Positions 19,063 through 28,920 of a stretch of 56,434 nucleotides of DNA are shown here, piece after piece. This DNA is from Kiritimatiellota bacterium. Its GTDB lineage: Bacteria; Verrucomicrobiota; Lentisphaeria; Oligosphaerales; JAADHN01. Within the stretch, counting starts at the first letter, position 1. The number at the start of each line of letters is the position of its first letter. Position numbers and translations under genes: made by a program. The notes beneath the pieces are model-generated. The model saw only the letters and a program-made list of their open reading frames with translations, ran no database searches and was not told the DNA's origin. The stretch is taken from the NCBI GenBank assembly GCA_013151865.1, contig JAADHN010000092.1, forward strand, positions 1 through 56,434, given 5' to 3'.

Positions 19063-19647
19063 TCATGTGTCCTCCTCGCCGGGGGCCAGCTCGACGCGGC
19101 CCCGTCCCGTCTGCTGTTGGGCGATTTCCTCACAGGCTTCCCGGAACAGGCCCTCGAGTTCGGCCTTTTCTCCGGCATCGGGCAAGGCGTTGCCGGCGCG
19201 TTCCAGGACGGCGGCCGCCCGGTCCGTGTCTCGCAACTCATACAGCAGGATTTCGATCATGCGGGCATACGCCCGGTACTCGCCGGGAAACTCCTCGAGT
19301 GTTTTCTCAAATGCGGCCAGCGCCTCTTCGAGCCGGCCTGCCGCGGCCATGGCTTCGGCCGGGCCGTACGCCGGCTGCGGCTTATCGAAGCTTGCCTCGG
19401 GAAAAAAGAGGCCGCCGGCAGAACGCCCCAACAGCCCTGCCGCGGCCGGCGCCCCGACCACCGCGCCGAGGCCCGCAAAAGTCCCGGCCGACAAAGCCAG
19501 CCCGACGAGGCGCCATCCCGTCAGCCCGGCCGACAGACCAAAGCCGAAAAAGATACCGGCCGCGAGCAAGAAAAAGAAGACGCCGAACACAGTCTTGACC
19601 ATGGCCGTTACGGCGCGACCGGTCTTGCCGGTAGGCTCATCGTGCAT
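19063..19647 (-). CDS. Small membrane-anchored TPR protein
   Basis: A 194-residue protein. Start ATG 19647 is chosen because ggagag lies just upstream and the frame extension beyond it looks non-coding. Two hydrophobic stretches (VFGVFFFLLAAGIFFGFGLSAGL and LVGLALSAGTFAGLGAVVG, about residues 18-65) precede a soluble tail with tetratricopeptide-like helices (AEAMAAAGRLEEALAAFEKTLEEFPGEYRAYAR, about 95-130) and an acidic end. This suggests a membrane-tethered scaffold. No specific partner or function can be assigned. It is divergent from the large GH42-like gene. Confidence 0.65.
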   Translation of the reverse strand: MHDEPTGKTGRAVTAMVKTVFGVFFFLLAAGIFFGFGLSAGLTGWRLVGLALSAGTFAGLGAVVGAPAAAGLLGRSAGGLFFPEASFDKPQPAYGPAEAMAAAGRLEEALAAFEKTLEEFPGEYRAYARMIEILLYELRDTDRAAAVLERAGNALPDAGEKAELEGLFREACEEIAQQQTGRGRVELAPGEEDT

Positions 19648-19824
19648 CTGTCCGGTCTCTCCCCGCGATCCCGCCGGAGCTTGACGGGACGGCCTCGGCC
19701 GGGAACATTGTTTTGCGGTGTCCACGGCGCCCGAAAAGGTCCTGCCGACCCTACGGGCCTGTCGCCCGTCGGGCCTGCACCTCGCTTGGCCGGCGATCAT
19801 CGCGAACCCCTCGGCGTCGACACA

Positions 19825-19830
19825 GCATTA
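19825..19830 (-). promoter_or_regulatory. Candidate -10 box (TATAAT) for the TPR gene
   Basis: A perfect TATAAT reads leftwards, about 180 bases upstream of the TPR start. The matching -35 position is poor (GTCAAA at 17-base spacing), so the call rests on the -10 alone. Confidence 0.35.
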
Positions 19831-19916
19831 TAGCCCGTCGCGGCGTTTTTTGACGGCCGGCGGAGCAAACTCCCGGCCTCGGTGCACCGGGCCGAGAATC
19901 GCAAGGAGAGAGTCGA

Positions 19917-22900
19917 ATGAAACCGACCCGCTTTGTTTTGGCCATGCTCCCTTTCCGGTGGTCGTTTGCTCTTCTTCTGCTGGCGCCCGTCTTCCCCGGC
20001 GCGACTGCTCCCTGCCGGGCCGCCGACTTGAAGATTTGGCTGTTCGACAAGGGCCTTGAGGGCTGGAAACCGGCCAATTGGGAAAAGCTCGAGGTGGTGT
20101 CCGGAACTCTCGACGGGGTCACCCGTTTCGACAGTCAATTGTTGTCGCCGGAGTTGGACATTCGTGCCGCGGATTACACTGAATTGGTCGTGCGGGTGCA
20201 GAGCGACACAGCCGGCGGCGGCGAAGTGTTCTTCGCACAGTCCGGCAAGGGGCTGACGGATAAGCTCAAGGCGCGGCATTCCCTGCCTGCGACAGGGGAT
20301 TTCGCGCTGCACCGGATCCGTCTGACCGGGGCGCCGGGCTGGGAGGGACGGATCGACCGGGTCCGGTTCGACCCGCTGAACCCGCCGGGCGCGCATGTGC
20401 GCATCGACTTCATTGCGCTGATTCCGAAAGGCGCCGGGCAACTGTTGAACGGCGGCGCGGAACTGGCGGTGGACGGCGTCCCCATCGAATGGCGGGAGCA
20501 TGGCGGAGCGGAACGGGTATCGACCCGGGCATCCGCCCCGGCGCACTCGGGCCGCTGGTTCTTGCGAAGTTCGCAGGGGACTTGGTGGGAAACCCGTTCG
20601 CTGGACGAGTCGTTCCTGAACCCGGTCGAAATTCGGGCGTTTGCTCGCCGAGCGCCGGCCGCCGAGAAAACAACCAGACTCCGCGTCGAAGCGCGCTTCC
20701 GCGATCTGCCGGGGAAGGAGATTGCGCGACGCTCTCAGGTCTTCGCGCCGGGCATGTCCTGGGGACCCGTGAAGGCGTTGTTTCGTCCGCCGGACCGGGC
20801 GGCAGCGGTGCGGCTGCGTTTCATGGCTGAGAAGGGGACGGTGGACGTTGACGATGTGAAAGTTACGTACGGACCGCGGGCGCCGATTACGGACGCGGCG
20901 CGCCCGCACCCCGGCATGCCGGCCTGGAACGCCGTGTGGATTTGGCACCCGGATTTATTGCAGCGGGACCACGTACGCGCCTATCTGCGGTACGACCTGC
21001 TCCTGCCGGCGGACGGGCGTATCCGGAACGCCCGGATCCAGGTGACCGCGGACGACGGATACGCACTCTCCGTCAACGGGGCGGAGGTGCAGCGCACTTT
21101 CGGCGAACGCGATGGCTGGCGCACGCCCGAGCTGCTCGACCTGACGGCCCGCCTGCGTCCCGGTCGCAACTCTCTCTTCGTCGAGGTGCGGGATCAGACT
21201 TCGGCGCAGGGGTTCCTCGCCGAGGGACTGGTGTCGATGCGGGACGGCAGGGAGATGCCGTTCCGGACCGACGGTTCCTGGCAGGCGGCGACGACGCCGG
21301 ACGGTCCATGGAAACCTGCCCGTGTCCTGGGTCGCCCGCCCTGCGCCCCGTGGGGCGCACTGCCCTACCGCATACTGACGCCGCCGGTCGAAGTACGTGC
21401 GGAGATCGCCGGCATTCCGCCGACACTGGATGTGCCGGGCCGCCTGATCGTACGGGCGACGCTGACGCCCGTCGAGCCGGTGCGGCGCCCGGTATACGCC
21501 GAGCTTGTCCTCCAGCAAAACGGGAAAACCTTGCGGCGCGTTTGGGCGGATCGCCCGTTCTTCCAAAACGCGTCTCGGCCCGGACTCGAAGGGCGCACGC
21601 CGCCGGCCGATTCGGCGGCCTGGACGGTCGCGCTGCCGTGGAGCCTGGCACAGGGCGAAGCGACGATACGTCTCTTTCTGCACGGTGCGGAGGTTGCGGA
21701 CCCCGCAACCCTGCGCACGACGTTTCGTGTCCGGGGCGTTCCCCCGCTTCGAGATTTCCCGGTCGCCCGTGTCGTGCGACAGGGCGGCATGGCAGTCTTG
21801 ACTGTGAACGGAAAGACCGTAAACCCGACGCAGGCACTGTTTCTGCGCCCGGACCCGATGCACCTGGCCCATGCGGCGCGCGCCGGCATCCGGGTCTGGG
21901 GCGTGGGGTTGAAGCAGGCGGGATTCTTCGAGAAGGGGTTCGACTTCAGTGCGCTGGACGAGACATTGAGCGCCTATCTGGAAGCGTGCCCGGACGCATG
22001 GCTGATCCTGAACCTGATTTTCGACGCACGGTACCAGCCCTGGTGGTTGAAGCAGCACCCGGAAGCGCATGTGCGCCTGGAAGACGGCAGCGACGTGGTC
22101 GGGGCGTATAAAAGCACGCGCAGCCAATGGCCGTCCATGAGTTCACCTCTTTGGCGGACAACGTACGCGCGGGTGTTGCGCGAACTCACTCGACACCTGA
22201 GGCAGACCCCGTTCTCTTCGCGCATCATCGGGATTCAGCCGTGCGCGGGCATCACCTGGGAGTGGTTCCACTGGGGCGCGCAGTCGGGCGACCTGGTGGA
22301 CTACAGCGAGGCCGGACAACGGGACTTCCGGCGTTGGCTGCGGGATAAATACGGCACGGACGCCGCATTGCAGGCGGCCTGGGCCCGGAAAGATGTGACG
22401 CTCGATACGGCACGGGTGCCGCGCACGGCGGCACGCAAGAGTCCGCAATTGGGCATGTTCTTCGATCCGGTCGGCCAGCGCGACGTGATCGACTACAACC
22501 GCTACCAGCACGACGTGGTGGCGGACAACATCCGGCTGTTGTACGGCGTACTCAAGCAGGAAAGCGCCGGTCGCCTCCTGTGCGGCACATACTACGGCTA
22601 CGTCATGTACCTGGCGGAGTCTATCGGGTTCAATCAGGCGTCGGGCCACTTCGCTCTGCACCGGGTCTTGAAGTGTTCGGACACGGATTATGGGATCGCT
22701 CCGACGACCTATTCTTGGCGGAAGCCAGGGGACGGACCGGCCAGCATGACCGCTTTCGGCTCGTTCGCGCTGCACGGGCGATTGTGGTGGGACCAGGCCG
22801 ACCTGCGCACCCATTGGGCGGACCAAGATTACGGCCGGCCCGCGGACCTCGCGGGCAGCATCGCGCAGCTTCGTCGCGAGGTGCTCCGGGCCCTGGCCCA

Positions 22901-23909
22901 GGGGACCGCCCTTCAGTGGTACGACTTTTCGAACGGTTGGATCTTCGGCGACCCGCGCATTGCCGACGAGTTGACCTCGCTCCAGAAGCTCCTGGACCGG
23001 CGTGAGACGTTTCGTCCGCTGCCGCCTCCTCGGGTGTTGGCGGTAGTGGTGGACGAGGAACAGATGGGGCGGTTCGATCCGTTCCGCCCGCCGTACCTGG
23101 GGCGGTTGATCAACGGTCAGGTCGAGGCCCTGATCCGCTCAGGCGTGCCATGGCGGCCGGTTCTGTTCCGGGACGTCCTGGAACAGCCGGAATTGCTGAA
23201 ACACCGCGCTTTTTTGTTCTTGAACCTATTCCACCTGGACGCCAACCAACGACGTTTCTTGAAGGAACGGGTGTTGCGGGAAGGCCGGACTGCGGCCTTT
23301 GTCGGACCGGTGGGCGTACTCGACGACCGCGGTCTCGATGTCGATGCACCCGCGACGCTTCTCGGGTGTCCGGCGCGGCTGTCGCGAACGCCTGTGCCGC
23401 TCGCTGCGGAGTTCGCAGACTTATCGGCTGACGCAACCTGGAAAGAAACGGCAGGCATCGAATTCGGCGCCGACAAGGCTTTTGCCCCGGTCTTTCTCCC
23501 GCAACCGGACGCCACGTGGGCCGTGCTGGCCCGATTCAGGAGCGGCGAAAAAGGTGCGGCAATGGTGGTACGTCGAGCGAAAGATGCCGTCGTAATCTGG
23601 TCCGCCGCACCCGGATTGCCGCCCGAAGCGATTCGTGCTTTGGCGCGGACCGCGGGTTTGCCGGTGGCGGGCAGTTCGAACGACGTGTATTACGTCGGAG
23701 ACGGGTTTGTAGGGGTGCACGCGCGAACGGCCGGGGTCAAAACGATTACACTGACGCGGGCCGGCGCAGTACGCGAGGTATTCCGCGGCCGGTCGTGGCC
23801 TGCCGGTACGCGCCGCTTGGAGGTCCGGCTCAAGGCCGGTCAAACAGCCCTGTTTCGCACGGCGCCCCCCCCACTGCGCCGCGCCGTTGTTCGAAGACAG
23901 AAGAACTGA
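19917..23909 (+). CDS. Large secreted GH42-like glycoside hydrolase
   Basis: A 1330-residue protein with an N-terminal signal peptide (FALLLLAPVFPGATAPCRA). The first 450 or so residues are beta-sandwich, carbohydrate-binding-like modules (FDKGLEGWKPANWEKL at the start; a GH2-like accessory module with ADDGYALSVNGAEV near residue 380). A TIM barrel follows from about 640 to 1030: AARAGIRVWGVGL, YQPWWLKQHPE, GIQPCAGITWEWFHWG with a candidate acid/base Glu near 782, then FDPVGQRDVIDYNRYQHDVV. This order resembles GH42-type beta-galactosidases, and a C-terminal beta domain follows. The nucleophile cannot be placed with certainty. Start: ATG 19917 follows aaggagag. No close partner gene lies on the same strand; a rho-independent terminator-like structure follows. 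Confidence 0.75.
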   Translation: MKPTRFVLAMLPFRWSFALLLLAPVFPGATAPCRAADLKIWLFDKGLEGWKPANWEKLEVVSGTLDGVTRFDSQLLSPELDIRAADYTELVVRVQSDTAGGGEVFFAQSGKGLTDKLKARHSLPATGDFALHRIRLTGAPGWEGRIDRVRFDPLNPPGAHVRIDFIALIPKGAGQLLNGGAELAVDGVPIEWREHGGAERVSTRASAPAHSGRWFLRSSQGTWWETRSLDESFLNPVEIRAFARRAPAAEKTTRLRVEARFRDLPGKEIARRSQVFAPGMSWGPVKALFRPPDRAAAVRLRFMAEKGTVDVDDVKVTYGPRAPITDAARPHPGMPAWNAVWIWHPDLLQRDHVRAYLRYDLLLPADGRIRNARIQVTADDGYALSVNGAEVQRTFGERDGWRTPELLDLTARLRPGRNSLFVEVRDQTSAQGFLAEGLVSMRDGREMPFRTDGSWQAATTPDGPWKPARVLGRPPCAPWGALPYRILTPPVEVRAEIAGIPPTLDVPGRLIVRATLTPVEPVRRPVYAELVLQQNGKTLRRVWADRPFFQNASRPGLEGRTPPADSAAWTVALPWSLAQGEATIRLFLHGAEVADPATLRTTFRVRGVPPLRDFPVARVVRQGGMAVLTVNGKTVNPTQALFLRPDPMHLAHAARAGIRVWGVGLKQAGFFEKGFDFSALDETLSAYLEACPDAWLILNLIFDARYQPWWLKQHPEAHVRLEDGSDVVGAYKSTRSQWPSMSSPLWRTTYARVLRELTRHLRQTPFSSRIIGIQPCAGITWEWFHWGAQSGDLVDYSEAGQRDFRRWLRDKYGTDAALQAAWARKDVTLDTARVPRTAARKSPQLGMFFDPVGQRDVIDYNRYQHDVVADNIRLLYGVLKQESAGRLLCGTYYGYVMYLAESIGFNQASGHFALHRVLKCSDTDYGIAPTTYSWRKPGDGPASMTAFGSFALHGRLWWDQADLRTHWADQDYGRPADLAGSIAQLRREVLRALAQGTALQWYDFSNGWIFGDPRIADELTSLQKLLDRRETFRPLPPPRVLAVVVDEEQMGRFDPFRPPYLGRLINGQVEALIRSGVPWRPVLFRDVLEQPELLKHRAFLFLNLFHLDANQRRFLKERVLREGRTAAFVGPVGVLDDRGLDVDAPATLLGCPARLSRTPVPLAAEFADLSADATWKETAGIEFGADKAFAPVFLPQPDATWAVLARFRSGEKGAAMVVRRAKDAVVIWSAAPGLPPEAIRALARTAGLPVAGSSNDVYYVGDGFVGVHARTAGVKTITLTRAGAVREVFRGRSWPAGTRRLEVRLKAGQTALFRTAPPPLRRAVVRRQKN

Positions 23910-24214
23910 CTCTGGCAAAGGCGCAGTGAACGCCAAGAAAAGAAAGGGAAGGAACCGAGACAGGATTGACAGGACGGAATGTTATCCGGTTCATCCAGTT
24001 GATCCTGTCCGGGGTTTTTTCTGCGGTCTCCGCGTCTCGATCCCGCGGAGCGGGAGGGCGCGAGGAGTCCGGGATTCGAACGAGTCGATGGAGAGGGACG
24101 CTCGAAAACCCGCGCCCCTCATCGCATCGATATCCGACCAAGCACGGACTTCGCAGATACAGCGTTCCCCGGGGATGAAGCAGCGGCCGAACAAATGCCC
24201 TGAAGGAAAGAAGA
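23910..24214. other. Intergenic region after the GH42-like gene
   Basis: Apart from the terminator-like structure, the region holds matching words on either side of it: ggcgcagtgaacgccaagaa near 23921-23940 and ctgcggtctccgcgtctcg near 24021-24040. This purine-rich/pyrimidine-rich pair resembles common intergenic repeats. No gene is seen. Confidence 0.4.
23957..24020 (+). terminator. Rho-independent terminator-like long hairpin
   Basis: An imperfect stem pairs gacaggattgacaggacgg (from 23959) with the run ending gttgatcctgtccgg at about 24012. A TTTTTT run follows at 24015-24020. It lies about 50 bases after the stop of the GH42-like gene and is correctly oriented for it. Confidence 0.6.
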
Positions 24215-24293
<79 letters not shown>

Positions 24294-24321
24294 AAAAAAG
24301 CAGTGGAAACAGAAGGCGGTT

Positions 24322-24349
24322 ACTATAGCCATGCACATGCAATGCGCAA
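24322..24349 (-). promoter_or_regulatory. Promoter of tRNA-Pro
   Basis: Reading leftwards, TTGCGC (24349-24344) and TATAGT (24327-24322) are separated by 16 bases. The -10 ends about 28 bases before the tRNA 5' end, leaving a short leader. The region is otherwise non-coding. Confidence 0.5.
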
Positions 24350-24413
24350 GCGGAAGGCGCAAGGGTCACGCAGGTCCCGCCTTTCACAGCCATTGCAGAG
24401 AGTGGGGCCTGAA

Positions 24414-25688
24414 TCAGGCGCCGCCCAATTTGTCCATGAGCTTGATCAAGGGCAAGAAGAGCGCGATGACGATCGTACCGATGATGACCGCCATAACGAC
24501 AATCATGGCGGGCTCGATCAAGGACGTGAGGGCCTCCACGGCCCGGTCCACTTCTTCATCGTAAGTATCCGCGACACGGTTCAGCATCTCGGGCAATGCA
24601 CCGGTTTCCTCTCCCACCTCGACCATACTGACGACCATACCGGGAAAGATATTGGCCGCCTCGAGAGGTTTGGTCATGCCCTCACCTTCTTTTACCGCGT
24701 CATGCACGGTCTGGATGGCCCGGGAAACGACCTCGTTGCCCGCCGTATCGCGAACGATCTGCAAGGCCTGCAATACCGCCACACCGGATTGCATGAGGGT
24801 CCCGAGCGTTCGACAGAAGCGTGACACGGTGGACTTGATGACCAGGTCGTTGAACGGCGGGAGCTTGACCATGATGTAGTCCATGACGAACGCACCTGTT
24901 CCTGTCCGCCGCAGCATTTTGAGCACGATTATTCCGCCCACGACACAGCCGATGACCAGCAGGGACCGATCCTTGATGAGATTACTGGCTCTGATGACGA
25001 AGAGAGTCAGCCCGGGCAGGTCTTCGCCGGGCAGCATGTCCGCGAAGATCTTTGCGAACTTGGGTACGATGAAGACCATCAGTCCTGTGGTGATGCCGCC
25101 GGCCACCACGAGTACGACGAGAGGGTAGACCAAGGCGGCTTTGACCTTACCCGCGACTCTCTGGGCTTTTTCCATGAATTCGGCCAAGCGGTTCAGGACC
25201 GTTTCCAATGCGCCCGATGCCTCGCCGGCGCGGACCATACTGACGTAAAGTTTGGAAAAGGACCGGGGATGCGCGGAAAGGGCTTCCGAGAATGTACTGC
25301 CGGCCTCGACCGTGGAAGCCAGGTTCCCGACCACCTTTCGTACGCCCGGGTCCCCTCTGGACTGGCGTTCGAGTGTACGCAGCGCCCTCACCAAAGGGAG
25401 TCCGGCGTCCAGCAGCGTCGCGAGCTGACGGGTAAACGTAGTCAGCTTCTTCTTACGAATAGAGCCGCCGCCGAACGAACGCTTGGCGCCCCCGGCCTTC
25501 CGTCCACCGGCGCCTGGTGCGGCCCGGCCCGGCTTCCCGCCTCCCGGCCCCCTAGCTTGGGAAATGCTCGTGGGAAACAGCCCCATCTGCTTCAGTTTGC
25601 TCGATGCATCCTGCTCGTTTTCGGCCTCGACACGGCCTTTCTGCTCTTTGCCGCGCCCGTCCAATGCGATGTAATGGAATTTGGCCAT
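24414..25688 (-). CDS. pilC: Type IV pilus / type II secretion inner-membrane platform protein
   Basis: A 424-residue GspF/PilC family protein, the inner-membrane platform that couples the PilB and PilT motors to pilin polymerisation. It starts MAKFHYIALDGRGKEQKG, the usual family opening. Two T2SSF domains are visible: TFTRQLATLLDAGLPLVRAL (first, about residue 85) and FCRTLGTLMQSGVAVLQAL (second, about 290). Each is followed by hydrophobic helices, including VYPLVVLVVAGGITTGLMVFIVP and a C-terminal MIVVMAVIIGTIVIALFLP. A Gly/Ala/Lys-rich linker lies at about 45-75. Start: ATG 25688 follows aggag. It is the last gene of the pilB-pilB-pilT-pilC run, with tRNA-Pro downstream. Confidence 0.95.
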   Translation of the reverse strand: MAKFHYIALDGRGKEQKGRVEAENEQDASSKLKQMGLFPTSISQARGPGGGKPGRAAPGAGGRKAGGAKRSFGGGSIRKKKLTTFTRQLATLLDAGLPLVRALRTLERQSRGDPGVRKVVGNLASTVEAGSTFSEALSAHPRSFSKLYVSMVRAGEASGALETVLNRLAEFMEKAQRVAGKVKAALVYPLVVLVVAGGITTGLMVFIVPKFAKIFADMLPGEDLPGLTLFVIRASNLIKDRSLLVIGCVVGGIIVLKMLRRTGTGAFVMDYIMVKLPPFNDLVIKSTVSRFCRTLGTLMQSGVAVLQALQIVRDTAGNEVVSRAIQTVHDAVKEGEGMTKPLEAANIFPGMVVSMVEVGEETGALPEMLNRVADTYDEEVDRAVEALTSLIEPAMIVVMAVIIGTIVIALFLPLIKLMDKLGGA

Positions 25689-25990
25689 GTTCCGATCTCC
25701 TGTGAACCCGGGCCCAGTCCCTGTTTGCGATGCCTCTCGCAACAGTCTGGAGCGCAGGTGAACACACCCCACCGATTCATTCCCCCCAGAGGGGGCGCGA
25801 ACCCATCACTGTCGATGCTTTCATCTCCGGCCGGGAAACCAGCCTTGCGCCTACCGAAAGGCTCCCGGCCCATTCGCGACCAGCCCGAGCCCGGACAAAC
25901 CTTCGCCGGGGCCTCGGATACCGGAAGGCCCCTTTTCCGAGGGACGCCCGCCATCGTCCACCGCGGCGGCGGCCCTCTGCGGGGTCCGGG
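25689..25990 (-). other. Structured leader between pilT and pilC
   Basis: A 302-base gap with no gene but several strong hairpins in the leftward transcript. One is GGGGCCT/AGGCCCC near 25910-25935. Another, at 25829-25870, has an outer stem GGCCGGG/CCCGGCC, inner stem AGCCTT/AAGGCT and a one-sided bulge GGTTT. A third is TTGCGA/TCGCAA near 25724-25743. A c-di-GMP (GEMM) riboswitch would make sense before a pilus gene, but its conserved sequence was not found. Confidence 0.45.
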
Positions 25991-27076
25991 TCAGCGTCTT
26001 TTCTTGCCTTTGGCCTGTTGCTCCATCTTCTGGATAATGGCTTCGGGGTCTTTGCACTTGGTGATGAGTTCACCGTAGGATATTCTGCCCGCGTCGTAGA
26101 GAGAGAGGAGGTGGGAGTCGAGTGTCTGCATCCCATACTTGGCCCCGGTTTGGATGTCGGATGTAATCCGGTACGTCTTATTGTCACGGATCAGCGCCTG
26201 GATCGACGGGGTCGCGATCATGATCTCGAAGGCGGCGATGCGGCCCGGCTTATCGGCCCGGGGCAAGAGCACTTGGGACAGCACGCAGACCAGAGACGTG
26301 GCAAGCTGGGAGCGGATTTGTTCTTGCTGGTCGGTCGGAAACGCGTCCACGATGCGGTCAACCGTTTCCGCAGCGCCGGTGGTATGCAAAGTAGCGAACA
26401 CGAGGTGTCCGGTCTCCGCCGCGGTGACGGCGGCGGCGATTGTCTCGAGGTCCCGCATTTCGCCGACGAGAATGACGTCCGGGTCCTGACGCAGGGCGCG
26501 CCGGAGCGCCTCGGCGAAACTGGGCACGTCCACCCCGATTTCCCGCTGAGTGACCAAACTGGTCTTATGTTCGTGGAAGAACTCGATCGGATCTTCAACG
26601 GTAATGATGTGACAATCTCGCTGCTGATTGATGACGTCGATCATGGAAGCCAGGGTGGTCGACTTGCCGCTACCGGTGGGACCGGTCACCAGCACCAACC
26701 CCCGCGGTTTGAACAAGATGTCTTTGAGGGCGGGAGGAAGGCCGATCTGCTCCAGCGTCATTAAGTCGTTGGGAATGCAACGCAGGACGAGACCGATGCT
26801 GCCTTTTTGCTTGAAGACGCTGACCCGGAACCTGGCCTTGCTTCCGAAGGCGAAACCGAAGTCCACGCTTCCCATTTCCTGCAGATGCTGTTGATTGACC
26901 TCGGACGTGATGGCCTTCATCAAGCGCTCGGTATCGTCGGCGGTCAGCGGCTCGGTGTCCAGCGGCGTCAACCCGCCGTGGATGCGGAGTACCGGGGGAG
27001 AACCGACCGGGAGGTGAAGGTCGCTGGCGCCTTCCCCGACCACAAGTTCCAACAAGTCCGCCATCTCGATTGCCAT
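25991..27076 (-). CDS. pilT: Pilus retraction ATPase PilT
   Basis: A 361-residue hexameric ATPase that drives pilus disassembly (twitching). Family features: [17 protein letters not shown] at the N-terminus, Walker [10 protein letters not shown] near residue 132, an Asp box in TVEDPIEF, Walker [10 protein letters not shown], a His box [10 protein letters not shown], and the PilT-specific C-terminal helix, here [11 protein letters not shown] in place of AIRNLIRE. The ATG at 27076 (MAIEMADLL) is preferred to an upstream TTG because agggga is well placed in front of it. It is about 135 bases downstream of pilB and the order matches pilus motor operons. Confidence 0.95.
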   Translation of the reverse strand: MAIEMADLLELVVGEGASDLHLPVGSPPVLRIHGGLTPLDTEPLTADDTERLMKAITSEVNQQHLQEMGSVDFGFAFGSKARFRVSVFKQKGSIGLVLRCIPNDLMTLEQIGLPPALKDILFKPRGLVLVTGPTGSGKSTTLASMIDVINQQRDCHIITVEDPIEFFHEHKTSLVTQREIGVDVPSFAEALRRALRQDPDVILVGEMRDLETIAAAVTAAETGHLVFATLHTTGAAETVDRIVDAFPTDQQEQIRSQLATSLVCVLSQVLLPRADKPGRIAAFEIMIATPSIQALIRDNKTYRITSDIQTGAKYGMQTLDSHLLSLYDAGRISYGELITKCKDPEAIIQKMEQQAKGKKRR

Positions 27077-27210
27077 AACACGATCCCCTTGTCTCAATAA
27101 CAGTTCCGAAAAAAGAGCTTTTCGCTGCCGTCCCGACGGTCGGCTTTCTTCGCGCCTCGCGGGGGAAACGCGGGCGGCTGAAGCCGATCAGGCGGCCGGC
27201 AAACACGGCC

Positions 27211-28920
27211 TCACGTGTACTTGAGGATTTCCTCGGGCGTCGTAATCCCGTCCAAGATCGCCCGGACACCGCTCTGCCGCATGCTGGACATCCCTTGCTC
27301 GATGGCCTTGTTGCGGATTTGGGTCGTCGGCAGTCGCTGATTGATCATATCTTCGATCTCGGGGGTTACCCGGAGAAATTCGAAAATACCGATTCGGCCT
27401 TTGAATCCCGTATTGTTGCAGTTGGAGCAGCCTTTGCCGTAGAAAAAGCGACGGTCGCCCACATCCTCGCGCGTCAGGCCGAGCAACTTCAATTCGGAGT
27501 CTTCGGGCACATACTCCGTTCGGCAGGAAGAACAAACGCGCCGAATCAGGCGTTGGGCCAACACGGCACACAAGGTGGAACTTATCAAGAACGGCTCGAC
27601 TCCCATATCGATCAACCGGGTGACGGCCCCCGGGGCGTCATTGGTATGGAGCGTACTCAACACGAGGTGCCCGGTCAGGGACGCCTGGATGGCCATGGCT
27701 GCGGTGTCCAAGTCTCGAATCTCACCGACCATGATACGGTCCGGGTCTTGCCGCAAGAACGCGCGCAGTGCGTTGGCAAAAGTCATGCCGATGCTTTCAC
27801 GCACACCGAGCTGCATGATTCCCTCGAGGTCGTACTCGACCGGATCTTCCGCCGTGAGGAGTTTCTCCTCGATGGTATTGATATCCCTGAGACAGGAATA
27901 AAGGGTGGTCGTTTTGCCGGAACCGGTCGGGCCGGTCACGATCACGATACCGTTCGGACGCCGAATGATCTCACGGACGGCCGTCATGGTGCGTTCGTCC
28001 ATGCCCAGATTATGCAGGTCGAGTGAGACCACACTACGGTCCAACACCCGCAGAACCACGCTCTCACCGTACTGCGTCGGCAGAGTCGAGACACGAAGGT
28101 CTATGGGTTTGCCTGCGATCCGCAGTTCGATGCGGCCGTCCTGGGGTTGACGGCGTTCGGCAATATTCAAGTTGCTGAGGACCTTGATACGGCTGATCAC
28201 CGGAATGGCCAAGTTTTTGGGGGGAGGAGCCATTTCGTACAGGGCGCCGTCGATTCGGTAGCGGATTCGAAATTCGTCGGCAAACGGCTCGAAGTGAATG
28301 TCGCTGGCCTGGTCTTTGATAGCTTGGTACAGCACGACCTGCACGAAACGGACGATGGGCGCGTCGTTTGCCATTGCCTCCAAGTCGTCCTCGTTCTCTT
28401 CATCGACGGCGGCGGGTACACCAAAGCCGGTCGCTTCAAGTTCGGCAAGGATGTCCCGCACCGAATCCATCTGTTGAGGATAATACTTGTCGAGGGCGTC
28501 GTCTATGTCCACGGCGCGCGCCACAAGGATTCGACATTCCTGACCCAGGACGTAATTCAATTCGTCGATCATGCGATAGTTGAGGGGGTCTTTTGCCGCG
28601 ACGCAGAGGACGCCGTCTTCCTCCCGGACCGGGACGATCTCGTACAGTCTGGCGATGGAGGCGTTCAGCTTCTCCGTCAGTTCTTCCGGTATATCGAGCG
28701 TGGTAAGATCCACGACCTCGGTCGCCAGATTGTCCGCCAGAAGTTGAAGGAAATCGTCTTCCGAAATGATTTCGTAATTGAACAAGACCGTGGTGAATGC
28801 CTTGCCTGTACGCTCGTGCTCGGCATAGATTTCCTCGAGTTGGCTCTCGGTGGCAATCTTGTTGTCGAGAAGCAGATGCCAAATCGCACTGGTGTCTGCA
28901 TCCAAATCTGGTCTTGCCAT
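27211..28920 (-). CDS. pilB: Pilus assembly / type II secretion ATPase PilB/GspE
   Basis: A 569-residue ATPase powering pilus or pseudopilus extension. It has an N-terminal MshE-type domain (LLLDNKIATESQLEEIYAEH), a linker, then the core: SDIHFEPFADEFRIRYRIDG, Walker A GPTGSGKTTTLYS, an Asp box in AEDPVEYDL, Walker B RIMVGEIRD and a His box GHLVLSTLHTND. A tetra-cysteine zinc-binding segment (VCSSC and GCSNC) precedes FKGRIGIFEFL, as in GspE. ATG 28920 is chosen because ggag lies about 8 bases before it; ATG 28929 is too close to that ggag. It is the second of two adjacent paralogous ATPase genes. Confidence 0.93.
   Translation of the reverse strand: MARPDLDADTSAIWHLLLDNKIATESQLEEIYAEHERTGKAFTTVLFNYEIISEDDFLQLLADNLATEVVDLTTLDIPEELTEKLNASIARLYEIVPVREEDGVLCVAAKDPLNYRMIDELNYVLGQECRILVARAVDIDDALDKYYPQQMDSVRDILAELEATGFGVPAAVDEENEDDLEAMANDAPIVRFVQVVLYQAIKDQASDIHFEPFADEFRIRYRIDGALYEMAPPPKNLAIPVISRIKVLSNLNIAERRQPQDGRIELRIAGKPIDLRVSTLPTQYGESVVLRVLDRSVVSLDLHNLGMDERTMTAVREIIRRPNGIVIVTGPTGSGKTTTLYSCLRDINTIEEKLLTAEDPVEYDLEGIMQLGVRESIGMTFANALRAFLRQDPDRIMVGEIRDLDTAAMAIQASLTGHLVLSTLHTNDAPGAVTRLIDMGVEPFLISSTLCAVLAQRLIRRVCSSCRTEYVPEDSELKLLGLTREDVGDRRFFYGKGCSNCNNTGFKGRIGIFEFLRVTPEIEDMINQRLPTTQIRNKAIEQGMSSMRQSGVRAILDGITTPEEILKYT

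Noticed and set aside
25829-25870. c-di-GMP (GEMM) riboswitch before pilC
   Set aside because: The location suits it, but the conserved GEMM core and tetraloop/receptor sequences are not present.
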